A stretch of DNA of 37,437 nt from Oscillatoriales cyanobacterium (GTDB lineage: Bacteria > Cyanobacteriota > Cyanobacteriia > Cyanobacteriales > Microcoleaceae): contig RDXH01000006.1 in the NCBI GenBank assembly GCA_004292745.1, positions 1-37,437 of the forward strand, read 5' to 3'. The notes beneath the pieces are model-generated. The model saw only the letters and a list, made by a program, of their open reading frames with translations. It was not told the origin of the DNA and did not search any database. The position numbers and the translations under genes were made by a program. Position 1 is the stretch's first letter. Each line of letters begins with the position of its first letter. Below, one piece after another: positions 9,771 through 18,125 of the stretch.

Positions 9771-10926
<1,156 letters not shown>

Positions 10927-10950
10927 GATTTGATTTTTTTTGTCGGAGAT

Positions 10951-10981
10951 ATCGCACAGGCTTTCGGGCCTGTGCCACGAT
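10951..10981. repeat. GCACAGGC/GCCTGTGC palindrome, copy 1; possible fabG terminator
   Basis: GCACAGGC (10954-10961) pairs perfectly with GCCTGTGC (10968-10975) around a six-base loop, flanked by ATC and GAT. A related copy is at 18926-18955, so it is a dispersed repeat. Its place just after fabG suggests a terminator role, though there is no T-run after it. Confidence 0.5.
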
Positions 10982-11095
10982 GAAGGTGGATATCTGCGGT
11001 TGAATTTTGAGGGCGATCGATCGGCGATATCGAGTGAATAACCTGACTAAAATGAGTTTAGCTTTGCGGTGGGATTTGAACGTTTTCAATAAGAA

Positions 11096-11551
11096 TTACT
11101 TTAAAGCCCCGCGTAACTGACTGAGGACTTTTTTGTATTTGCCAATGCGTTGAAAATCTGCCTCTGTCGGATTGGAAATGCGACGAAGATCGAGGTTGTG
11201 AGTAACATCGGCGATTTTGACTCGCAAGGCGATCGGGTTGGCCATCACCCGCTCTAAATAAGCTGCATAAGGTTCTCCTTCTATTTTGGTAATTGCGCCG
11301 ATCGCGTTTACTATAAGTTCAGGAAAACCTTCGCTTCTGAGTTCGTCAAGTGTCAGTTCGGAATCTTCCACCGCATCGTGGAGAACCCCTAGGATTTTCT
11401 CCTCTAGAGAATTGACATTTTTCATCACAAATAGCGGATGATCTATATAGGAATTGCCTGCCTTATCTAGCTGCCCTTCATGAGCTTTGACGCCGATCGC
11501 GATCGCTCGTTCTAGTAACGATTCGTAGTCTGAATTCGTATTTGACCACAT
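11096..11551 (-). CDS. HD-domain hydrolase resembling the (p)ppGpp hydrolase domain of SpoT/MESH1
   Basis: A roughly 151-residue stand-alone HD-superfamily protein. The pattern HEGQLDKAGNSYIDHP, VLHDAVED (His58-Asp59 as the HD pair) and KIADVTHNLD matches the hydrolase half of RelA/SpoT proteins and small alarmone hydrolases. No synthetase or TGS/ACT domain is present. It may degrade (p)ppGpp or another nucleotide; the substrate is inferred from family only. I choose ATG 11551 (MWSNTNSDY); a GTG at 11587 would add 12 residues. Neither start has a clear ribosome-binding site. It lies alone between fabG (convergent) and an RNA-binding protein gene on the same strand. Confidence 0.75.
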   Translation of the reverse strand: MWSNTNSDYESLLERAIAIGVKAHEGQLDKAGNSYIDHPLFVMKNVNSLEEKILGVLHDAVEDSELTLDELRSEGFPELIVNAIGAITKIEGEPYAAYLERVMANPIALRVKIADVTHNLDLRRISNPTEADFQRIGKYKKVLSQLRGALK

Positions 11552-11591
11552 AGCCAAGAATTTTTTTATTACTGGTTTTAAATACACAAAA

Positions 11592-11627
11592 ATAAACGCA
11601 GATAAATTTATGGTTCTCTGCGTTTAT
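11592..11627. repeat. ATAAACGCAGA ... TCTGCGTTTAT inverted repeat
   Basis: Perfect 11-base arms (11592-11602, 11617-11627) around 14 bases, just upstream of the HD hydrolase gene on -. It is a typical small cyanobacterial dispersed palindrome and may lie in the leader of that gene. The rest of 11628-11857 shows nothing I can name. Confidence 0.5.
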
Positions 11628-11857
11628 CGGTGTAGGTTCGGTCTGTGAACAAAGGACGATCGCCTCTAGTCAATAAACTAATAGCTATTGCAACTCAGTT
11701 AATAGACACAATTAAACATAAAATTATCATCGCGAGACTCGCTATGGCCGAAGGAAGCAATCGTTTAGTTTGAGATTGCCTGACTTCGTTCAGTTTTGAA
11801 AGTTTATGTATCTCTGGCTACTTAGAGCGATCGCCAATCCTGTGACTCAGCCTGGGA

Positions 11858-12166
11858 TTAGTAACGACGATTGAAGCCACCGCCGCCACCGGAGCGGCCG
11901 CCACCGCCACCAGGTCCACGATCTTCGCGGGGCTTGGCTTTGTTAACTTTTAGATCGCGGCCCATCCACTCAGCGCCATCAAGCGCTTCGATCGCGGCTG
12001 TTTCTTCTGCCTCTGTTCCCATTTCCACAAAGGCGAAACCGCGCATTTTGCCAGTTTCGCGGTCTGTCGGTAACTGAACTCTTTTAACGGTTCCGTACTC
12101 TGCAAATACGGTATTGAGGTCTTCTTGGGTAACTTGATAAGCAAGATTACCTACGTAAATCGACAT
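11858..12166 (-). CDS. rbp: Glycine-rich RRM RNA-binding protein
   Basis: A 102-residue single-RRM protein of the cyanobacterial Rbp family, which binds RNA and in studied species is often cold-induced. RNP2 is IYVGNL (residues 3-8) and RNP1 is RGFAFVEM (42-49), both with the aromatic residues that stack on RNA. From about residue 82 the tail is glycine-rich (GPGGGGGRSGGGGGF), the Rbp1-type C-terminus. About 90 bases upstream on this strand (12167-12260) lie before a TATGGT-like box and could form a regulatory leader as in Anabaena rbpA genes; that is by analogy. The leader ATTTC-AGGAGATATTTC carries a good AGGAG site. Confidence 0.92.
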   Translation of the reverse strand: MSIYVGNLAYQVTQEDLNTVFAEYGTVKRVQLPTDRETGKMRGFAFVEMGTEAEETAAIEALDGAEWMGRDLKVNKAKPREDRGPGGGGGRSGGGGGFNRRY

Positions 12167-12439
12167 GAAATATCTCCTAAATCAGATGTGGATGGAAGTT
12201 GAGATTTTCGATAGAGCCAGCCAAAGTCAAACGTGAAAGACTCATCAACAAGTGCTTTCTAGTTTACCATACCCAATCAGGTTGTGTGGAGGTTATTGCC
12301 AATTTTACCAAAATATTTTCCTAATTTCATAGGATCGGGCCCTAGCACACCCATCAATTTCTTGACCAAACCAGGCAAAATAGAACCGGATTTAGCAGTT
12401 CCCACCAGGGGAAGACCGGCTGCTACCGCTATAGATATA

Positions 12440-12536
12440 GGTGTGGGGAATGCTGACACCACCGAAGTGTGACGTTCTCCCCCGTCCCAGGCAAGCAGTA
12501 TGACGGGGGCTGGTCAAGGAAAGCTGAAAGCCTTGA
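12440..12536. other. Three consecutive stem-loops in the gene-free stretch 12167-12836
   Basis: No convincing gene exists between 12167 and 12836. Three hairpins sit in a row: GGTGT/ACACC (12440-12460), CCCCCGTC/GACGGGGG (12479-12509, perfect 8 bp) and TCAAGG/CCTTGA (12514-12536). A 61-codon reading frame on - (12277-12462) overlaps the first hairpin, but I recognise nothing in it. This could be a small structured RNA or the worn end of a transposon; strand is undecided. Confidence 0.4.
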
Positions 12537-12740
12537 TATTGTTAGATTATAAGCATGACTTATCGCCACAACGACGAGAGAACCCCCCAATCCAGCAATC
12601 CTCTGAGACCCCTTTTCATCCATCCCTCGAAAAAAACTACATTATTCTTAATAGTTTAATGCTGTCTGAAAGCCTCATAAATTCGTTCTCTAATCCGATT
12701 ACTTCGTGGTAAATCTTGATGTTTTTGCAAGCTCTGGCAG

Positions 12741-12767
12741 TGTAAACCTTACTTAGTAAGATTTACA
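12741..12767. promoter_or_regulatory. Operator-like palindrome upstream of the methyltransferase gene
   Basis: TGTAAA-C-CTTAC, TTA, GTAAG-A-TTTACA: two 12-base arms with one mismatch around a three-base centre. It sits 70-96 bases before the ATG at 12837, where a dimeric regulator could bind. I see no second copy near the desaturase gene. It has no long spacer like the dispersed repeats of this window, so an operator is more likely than a mobile palindrome. Confidence 0.45.
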
Positions 12768-12836
12768 AGTTTTTGTGTCTCTAAAATGTTGATTTTCTTG
12801 AGATAGAATAGCACCATCTTTAAAAACAGTATAAAC

Positions 12837-13970
12837 ATGAGCTCATCAACAGTCTTACAAAACATCGAAAAGCATCTCCCCATCCTGGGAAATGTACATA
12901 CCAAAAGTCCCCTTGCTTACCGAGCAACCCGCGTCGCAGTCAGTGCTGTTAACGCCGTGCAAATGGCAGTAGCAGAATCTTACATCAACGGATTAGAAGT
13001 ACCCGATTCTGTCTTGCGATCGCTTTTTGATACCTGTATGCCAGTCTTTTTTAAGTATTTTCCGTCCCTGCTTGCACCCTACGAATGGGTACTAACAGAA
13101 ACAGATCGGACTGCTGAAGGACCGCGGGATTTAATGAAACTTCAGTACGATTTGCCTCAAGCCATGCTGAATCCAATGTTAGGCGACGGGAAACTCATCT
13201 ATCCCAAATACAGCATGGGATTATGGGAAAAAGGAGCCACCAACCTCGAACAATCCCAGATCCAAATGATTGATGATGTGATTGAGAAACTCGACATCAG
13301 AGATGGCGACAATATTTTAGACTTTGGCTGCGGTTGGGGCTGCGTTCCCAATTACATCCTCTCCAAATTCCCCAATGTCAAGTTTACGGGAATTAACTTG
13401 AGTCACCACCAATGCGAATATATGCGCCGGAAGATGCAAGATCCCGAAAGCTACCTCAGCTCTGGTCGATTCACTCTCTACGAAGGAGATTTGAACGATG
13501 CCCAATTTGAGACCAAGTTTGATAAGATTTTGTCGATCGGCGTTTTTTGTCATGTCGGTAATTTAACGAAAGCTTTCCAAAAGCTCGCCTCTTTCCTGAA
13601 AGATAACGGCCGAGTTTTCATTCACATCATCACAGTCCGCACTCCCAACAATATATCCAGCGTTTACACCCACAAATACATTTTCCCCCACGGCCGTTAC
13701 TGGAAATACGATGCAGTTCCCAGCTACAACAACGACCTCAAAACCATTGAAAGATGGTATCTGAATGGATTCAATTACTCCACCACCTTTGCTAATTGGC
13801 TGAAAAACTTTGACGATTCTCAGGCGATAGTCAAAGATTTAGACTATGGCATTGACTATGCCAAATTTCGCCGAATCTGGCGGTTTTATTTGATTTGGTT
13901 TGTGGCTAATTTCGCCAGTTGCGACGGCGAATACAATGGTAATGGTCAATATTTAATGACTCATACCTAA
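12837..13970 (+). CDS. Cyclopropane-fatty-acid-synthase-like SAM methyltransferase
   Basis: A 377-residue SAM-dependent methyltransferase of the CFA synthase superfamily. SAM motif I is ILDFGCGWG (about residues 160-168), followed by FTGINLSHHQ. Ahead of it YPKYSMGLWEKGATNLEQSQ resembles the YSCGYF...L..AQ segment of CFA synthases, and the end RIWRFYLIWFVANFASCDGEYNGNGQYLM resembles their C-terminal motif. It has an N-terminal helical part of about 100 residues. The superfamily also includes mycolic acid and plant coclaurine-type N-methyltransferases, so the product may be a methylated or cyclopropanated acyl chain or another small molecule. Its convergent neighbour is a fatty acid desaturase, which favours a lipid substrate. 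A palindrome at 12741 may control it. Confidence 0.75.
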   Translation: MSSSTVLQNIEKHLPILGNVHTKSPLAYRATRVAVSAVNAVQMAVAESYINGLEVPDSVLRSLFDTCMPVFFKYFPSLLAPYEWVLTETDRTAEGPRDLMKLQYDLPQAMLNPMLGDGKLIYPKYSMGLWEKGATNLEQSQIQMIDDVIEKLDIRDGDNILDFGCGWGCVPNYILSKFPNVKFTGINLSHHQCEYMRRKMQDPESYLSSGRFTLYEGDLNDAQFETKFDKILSIGVFCHVGNLTKAFQKLASFLKDNGRVFIHIITVRTPNNISSVYTHKYIFPHGRYWKYDAVPSYNNDLKTIERWYLNGFNYSTTFANWLKNFDDSQAIVKDLDYGIDYAKFRRIWRFYLIWFVANFASCDGEYNGNGQYLMTHT

Positions 13971-14039
13971 TCGCCACTGTCTGGATTACCCGATTAGACC
14001 TCTGCCCCTGCCCCCTTGGGGGGGCTGGGGTATGCTTTA

Positions 14040-15179
14040 TTAGCCTTTTTCTGCTGGAGACATACCGCAATTGACGGACATTTCACCCAAAGAATCAGTA
14101 AAGGTAACTTCATCTTTGTAATGTCGCGGGGTTTCCATCAGCAACCGCCATGCTTCGCCAGCATTGATTAAGTTCATGCGGCCGGGATAATGAATTTGTA
14201 ACAACTCTTGCACCATCGGGTAATAGTTGGAGTTGATGCTGGGGAAAATGTGATGTTCTGTGTGGTAAGAAAAATTAAAGTGCAGTACATCGAATATTTT
14301 AGGAACTCGCAGTGAAGCACTATTAATCAGCGGGTCATTGATGCTGGTCATCCGACAACCCATATGATTAGTATAGATGTAAAACATTGCGCCGGCATGA
14401 CCAAGTGCGATCGGCAAAATGTAGGCTAGAGCAACTTTGAGCGGATTAAATTCTAGGTAGAATAATATGCTCAGATGAATTCCTAAAATTCCTAAGCACT
14501 CAAGGGCGATTGTCAATCTATCTTTAGGGCTAACTGTAAAGGCCGCGGGTACGTAATCTACTGATTTATCATTGAATAACAACACCGAGGAGACATTGCG
14601 GAAATTATGTACAAACCATGAGCCAGCCATCCCGACAATTAACCACAGCGGATTGACTTCTACTGACGGTACAAACAGATTTTGAATCCATTTTCCCCAG
14701 GTATCTGGTTGCTGGTACAGGTAGTTGCGATCGGGATCTGCTAGGGAATTTGTGTTGTTGTGGTGTACGAGGTTATGCAGATTTTTCCACTGGGTGGGTG
14801 GCATGAATAGCATACTTAATCCCAAAAAGGCGATCGGATAAGTCAGCCAAGACTTTTTTTGAACGCTACCGTGCATGAGGTCGTGGGAGCTAAATAGCAA
14901 AACTATGATACTATTGCCCATGATTACGGCTAAAGGTAGATAGAGCCCTAAAAGATAGACTGGCCATTGGTCTAGATGACTAGCAATTCCCCATCCTAGC
15001 AATACAATTCCTAGGTTGACTAAGAGTATTACTAATTTGTTGCGATCGGGTTCAAAGGCTTCTGATGGCAGAAGAGGACGCAATTTTTTAACGTATACTG
15101 AATGGTGAATTAGGGTTTCTTTGCCTAAAGTCGGCGTTGCAGTATTGTCGAGAGTATTCAGTATTTTTTCGGATTTCAT
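14040..15179 (-). CDS. Membrane fatty acid desaturase
   Basis: A 379-residue integral membrane di-iron desaturase. The three histidine boxes are HDLMH (residues 99-103), HNLVHH (135-140) and HTEHH (306-310), with hydrophobic segments at about 48-95, 105-125, 170-190 and 225-265. The third box lacks the leading glutamine of QxxHH types. It introduces a double bond into membrane acyl chains; the position cannot be told by eye. It is convergent with a CFA-synthase-like gene, 69 bases apart, across a GC-rich CCCCTTGGGGGGG hairpin that may terminate both. A nested hairpin lies about 70-145 bases upstream of its start. Confidence 0.85.
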   Translation of the reverse strand: MKSEKILNTLDNTATPTLGKETLIHHSVYVKKLRPLLPSEAFEPDRNKLVILLVNLGIVLLGWGIASHLDQWPVYLLGLYLPLAVIMGNSIIVLLFSSHDLMHGSVQKKSWLTYPIAFLGLSMLFMPPTQWKNLHNLVHHNNTNSLADPDRNYLYQQPDTWGKWIQNLFVPSVEVNPLWLIVGMAGSWFVHNFRNVSSVLLFNDKSVDYVPAAFTVSPKDRLTIALECLGILGIHLSILFYLEFNPLKVALAYILPIALGHAGAMFYIYTNHMGCRMTSINDPLINSASLRVPKIFDVLHFNFSYHTEHHIFPSINSNYYPMVQELLQIHYPGRMNLINAGEAWRLLMETPRHYKDEVTFTDSLGEMSVNCGMSPAEKG

Positions 15180-15250
15180 GCGATCGCTAAGAGTATTTTT
15201 CGATAGAACTCAATAATTTTCTAAATTTAATTATATATGAAATATTACAG

Positions 15251-15323
15251 CACTTTCAGCAACAGGCTTTCCGGTTTGTTCCACAAAAAATAATTTTTCT
15301 TGTGGAATGGGTCTGAAAGCGTG
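15251..15323. other. Nested hairpin upstream of the desaturase gene
   Basis: Outer arms CACTTTCAG / CTGAAAG-GTG and a perfect inner stem TTCCACAA (15279-15286) / TTGTGGAA (15300-15307). It lies 72-144 bases before the desaturase start on -. It could be a leader structure or a dispersed repeat. Confidence 0.4.
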
Positions 15324-15373
15324 TTTCTAAACAGTTTATTAAAAATAATTCAAGATACCAGTTATCGGAACTT

Positions 15374-15423
15374 GAACCAATAACCAATAACTAATAACCA
15401 ATAACTAATAACCAATAACTAAT
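15374..15423. repeat. Heptanucleotide tandem repeat (AACCAAT/AACTAAT)
   Basis: About seven tandem units of the AACCAAT / AACTAAT heptamer, directly after the stop of the proA-like gene. This is the STRR type of repeat typical of filamentous cyanobacteria. Confidence 0.85.
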
Positions 15424-15426
15424 ACA

Positions 15427-16692
15427 TTAAAATTGTCCGTTACCCTGAACTATTTCTTTGATTGTAGTCAGCGTATCCAAACCGATTAATCCGCGACGAT
15501 AACCTTTCTGATTTGACATTCCCAAAAATATCGCATCTCCGCGATTTTGATAGCGCCAAAACCGGGGCGAGGCATTAATAAAAGTAGATGCACTGTTGAC
15601 ATCCAGCGCAAATTGGCGACTTTCTAGATAAGATTCGGTGGCGATGCTGTCGGCGTGGCCGCTGCTGTATCGGTTGATCCACCCGATCGCACTTTCTAAA
15701 CTATCGACAACTTTAAACGCTATGGTTTTGTTCAAATAGGGTTGATTCCACTCAGATGTTTCGGCTAACTTTAAGTCGGGGAAATCTCCAACGAGTTCCG
15801 CGTCTCCCCTAATCTGAAAGCCTTTTTCTTTTAAACTGTTCCACAGTCTGACTAGGGAAGAAGGCTTTTGGTGGCGATCGATCAAAACTTTCTCGATCGC
15901 ATTTACCGGATCTGGCACACTTTGATGGCTGTCCAAAATCATCCACCTTGCCATCTCCAAACTACCCGTAGGCGACCAATAAAGGTAACAATTGCCCATT
16001 GCCGATCGCAACACAGGTGCTGTACACTGCCTTACCACTTGTTGCACCAAACTCGGTCTGCCGTAGGGAATAATTAAGTTTAGATATTGGTCTTGAGTCA
16101 CTAAGTCCCGGATCGAGACACCTCCATCGGGCGGCAATACCTGCAAACATCCTGATGGCAAACCGACTTCATCTATTGCCGACTGCAAAGCTTCCCCGAT
16201 GACTGCATTAGTGTGCCCGGTTTCGCTACCGCCTTTGAGAATCAAGCTGTTAGCACTTTTGAGACACAAACCGGCCGCGATCGCCCCCAACTCTGGAAAA
16301 GCCTCGTAAATTAGGGCGATCGCCCCTAGTGGCAGAGATTGACAATATACTTGACATCGATCGACCTGATAAGAAGCATTGATCACTCTGCCGATGGGAT
16401 CGGGCATTTCTCCGAGTCGCTGAAGAATTTGGACTGTTGTCTTAATTCTTTCGGGTGTCAACTTCAGCCACTCCACAATCAATTCGGGAATTGCCATATC
16501 CCGACTCGCTTCTAGATCCAGAGTATTGGCTTCTAAAATTTCATTTTGGCGGAGTTTCAGCGCCTGTGCCATCGCCTGCAATGCAGCGGCGCGATCTGTA
16601 CTTTTTGTCCCCGCCAACTCCAAAGAAGCTTGGTAAGCACAACGGGCGACATTTGCCGAATCGGATAAAGGTTTAGAATCGTCAATTATCAT
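15427..16692 (-). CDS. Divergent gamma-glutamyl phosphate reductase (ProA) paralogue, catalytic Cys replaced
   Basis: A 421-residue aldehyde-dehydrogenase-fold protein clearly of the ProA family: PLGAIALIYEAFPE, GLCLKSANSLILKGG, the GNC segment, a GHADSIATES motif, NASPRF and the closing GLIGLDTLTTIKEIV. ProA reduces gamma-glutamyl phosphate to glutamate semialdehyde in proline synthesis. In ordinary ProA the catalytic cysteine lies in QRPGVCNA; here the aligned segment reads SVPDPVNA, with Val263 at the Cys position and the QRPG run lost. It therefore probably lacks normal reductase activity or works differently, and a canonical proA should exist elsewhere. The start overlaps nothing and sits 4 bases after the stop of the zinc-ribbon gene, so the two are probably one transcript. 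Confidence 0.8.
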   Translation of the reverse strand: MIIDDSKPLSDSANVARCAYQASLELAGTKSTDRAAALQAMAQALKLRQNEILEANTLDLEASRDMAIPELIVEWLKLTPERIKTTVQILQRLGEMPDPIGRVINASYQVDRCQVYCQSLPLGAIALIYEAFPELGAIAAGLCLKSANSLILKGGSETGHTNAVIGEALQSAIDEVGLPSGCLQVLPPDGGVSIRDLVTQDQYLNLIIPYGRPSLVQQVVRQCTAPVLRSAMGNCYLYWSPTGSLEMARWMILDSHQSVPDPVNAIEKVLIDRHQKPSSLVRLWNSLKEKGFQIRGDAELVGDFPDLKLAETSEWNQPYLNKTIAFKVVDSLESAIGWINRYSSGHADSIATESYLESRQFALDVNSASTFINASPRFWRYQNRGDAIFLGMSNQKGYRRGLIGLDTLTTIKEIVQGNGQF

Positions 16693-16696
16693 TTAG

Positions 16697-17101
16697 CTAA
16701 CGCCTGTAAGCCAGCCAAACCATCAGCGCCGGCACCATTGCTAGTAGCACAGCAACCATTGCCCACAGAATTATATTCCTCCCTGGGGAATACAACGCCA
16801 GTGGCAACCAAATCATTAGAAGTACCAAAATCATGCCCAGGGCTAAGGGCAAGTAATGCTCTCTGAAACCCCGATGAGCTCTGTTCCATTGTTGACCTGT
16901 CCACCGCCAAGTTTGTTTGTAAGGATAGTTTGTTGATAATTGCTCGATGACGTAGCCACTTTCATCCAATACAAATATTTGCTGACAGCGGTTGCAACCA
17001 AAAGCCTCTGTCAGTATTATTGGCACTAGACGACCCCGGCGCCGACAAGGGCAGGGATAATCACCATTTAAGTCAATTTTTGGAGCTTTTTGAGATGACA
17101 C
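16697..17101 (-). CDS. Zinc-ribbon membrane protein, function unknown
   Basis: A 134-residue protein. The N-terminal part has four cysteines, Cys17, Cys19, Cys36 and Cys39 (CPC and CNRC), likely one zinc ribbon. Two membrane segments follow at about 83-103 and 108-131, in a helix-turn-helix hairpin. The start is a GTG at 17101; no in-frame ATG is near. It ends 4 bases before the ProA-like gene, which suggests co-transcription. I do not recognise a named family; the cytosolic zinc ribbon could anchor a partner at the membrane. Confidence 0.65.
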   Translation of the reverse strand: MSSQKAPKIDLNGDYPCPCRRRGRLVPIILTEAFGCNRCQQIFVLDESGYVIEQLSTNYPYKQTWRWTGQQWNRAHRGFREHYLPLALGMILVLLMIWLPLALYSPGRNIILWAMVAVLLAMVPALMVWLAYRR

Positions 17102-17360
17102 GAGCTATCGGATAACAAGAGAGTTTGTGCAAAAACAATCGTTAAGATATTAATTCCATCAAACTTTTGAATTTTGGTCGATCGAGGATTTCAACTCTTT
17201 GTTGTTAAGCCTAGTTCGATCGGCAATTTTCAGTTACAAGTTCCCAACTGAATTTTACCACTTACTTAGATATTTGGAGCAAATATTTCTATTTTTCCCA
17301 AACTTCCCTGAGTTGTGCCAAATTTTTGGTCGATCGCTTTAGTGATTGTGGCTATTAAAC

Positions 17361-17416
17361 AAAAGCCCTTCTACAATGAATCGGCTTTCCACCCAGATTT
17401 TCGGTATCGGGCTTTT
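17361..17416 (-). terminator. Putative bidirectional terminator after tRNA-Gly
   Basis: AAAAGCCC (17361-17368) pairs with GGGCTTTT (17409-17416) around about 40 bases. Read on - it follows the tRNA and ends in GGGCTTTTGTTT. Between 17102 and 17360 I see no gene or other element. Confidence 0.4.
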
Positions 17417-17432
17417 CTATTTAAAATTTAAA

Positions 17433-17504
17433 AGCGGGTGACGCGATTCGAACGCGCGACATTCACCTTGGCAAGGTGACGCTCTACCACTGAGCTACAC
17501 CCGC
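17433..17504 (-). tRNA. tRNA-Gly (anticodon GCC)
   Basis: A complete 72-base cloverleaf on -. The acceptor stem is GCGGGTG/CACCCGC, the D arm is GCTCAGTGGTAGAGC, the anticodon stem-loop is CACCTTGCCAAGGTG with anticodon GCC, and the T arm is CGCGCGTTCGAATCGCG. The discriminator is U and CCA is not encoded. A TTGACA box (17547-17552) and TATGTT (17521-17526) lie upstream with a long 20-base spacing, so the promoter is only suggestive. Confidence 0.97.
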
Positions 17505-17721
17505 ATTTCCTGCGGTATTAAACATAGTGCCTTAACTCCCTGAGTTTGTCAAGTCTTTTTCAGCAGTTTTTTTTGACAAAGCCAGTATGCAGGCCCCAGG
17601 CCCCTAGCCGCCTGAAATTTCAGCAGCCAGAATATTAACTAAATCAGTAATTGCGCTGTTTTTGGGAGCCAGCCGTCAATAGCAAGGCTAAAATCAAGCT
17701 GGAATTTGGGAGAACACTGCT

Positions 17722-17862
17722 ATGTCAGACTTAAATCGCGGAATCATGAAGTTCAAGGGAGCTGACAGCCCCATCGCGATCGCCCTTTCAGCGATCGTCA
17801 TTGCTGGCGGCATCGGCTTTCTAATCTGGTGGGCCATGCAATCGGCTTACACATTCAGCTAA
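17722..17862 (+). CDS. Small single-span membrane protein, 46 residues
   Basis: Translates to a 46-residue peptide starting MSDLNRGIMKFKGADSPIAI and ending FLIWWAMQSAYTFS. A hydrophilic N-terminus of about 16 residues is followed by one hydrophobic helix (about 17-42). The ribosome-binding site GGGAG stands 8 bases before the ATG. It resembles in build the small subunits of photosynthetic and NDH complexes, but I do not recognise it as a named one. Length, start signal and amphipathic layout support a real gene. It is followed by a possible structured RNA. Confidence 0.65.
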   Translation: MSDLNRGIMKFKGADSPIAIALSAIVIAGGIGFLIWWAMQSAYTFS

Positions 17863-17876
17863 TTTTGACCAACCAA

Positions 17877-18046
17877 GTGCGGTGAGGGTGGGCTTAGCCT
17901 GGGAGTTCGAGGTCAAAAAGGGCTAGACGCTATCGTCTAATGTACCTCCTAAAAAGATACTCAAGAACAGGCTGGCGGTTCACCCACAGTCTTAAAGGCT
18001 GCAAACAGGTTAAATAAACCCGCCCCCACCCACAAAAAAGCCCTTA
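17877..18046 (+). ncRNA. Candidate structured RNA (rod-like, 6S-RNA-like size)
   Basis: A gene-free stretch of about 170 bases with nested complementarity: AGCCTG-GTTC (17895-17908) with GAACAGGCT, GAGGT with ACCTC, and a tip AGACG/CGTCT, giving a long rod. The ends GGTGAGGGTGGGCTT and AACCCGCCCCCACC can also pair imperfectly. A second possible pairing is AAGGGCT (17918-17924) with AGCCCTT (18039-18045). The size and rod with bubbles recall 6S RNA, but I cannot confirm family or strand. Confidence 0.35.
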
Positions 18047-18125
18047 TTGATATTGCTGCAACATCTCAGATTAAACCAAGTTTTGCTAAGATGTAATAAA
18101 TAAGCTAAAAAGCAAGCAGGTAGCC

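Noticed and set aside
12277-12462. 61-codon frame on - (and a 62-codon frame on +) as a small gene
   Set aside because: The translation matches nothing I know, there is no ribosome-binding site, and the two strands are about equally open. Kept only as part of the structured region.
15374-15423. Tandem repeat as a CRISPR array
   Set aside because: The units are seven bases with no spacers; this is an STRR repeat. No CRISPR array was seen anywhere in the window.
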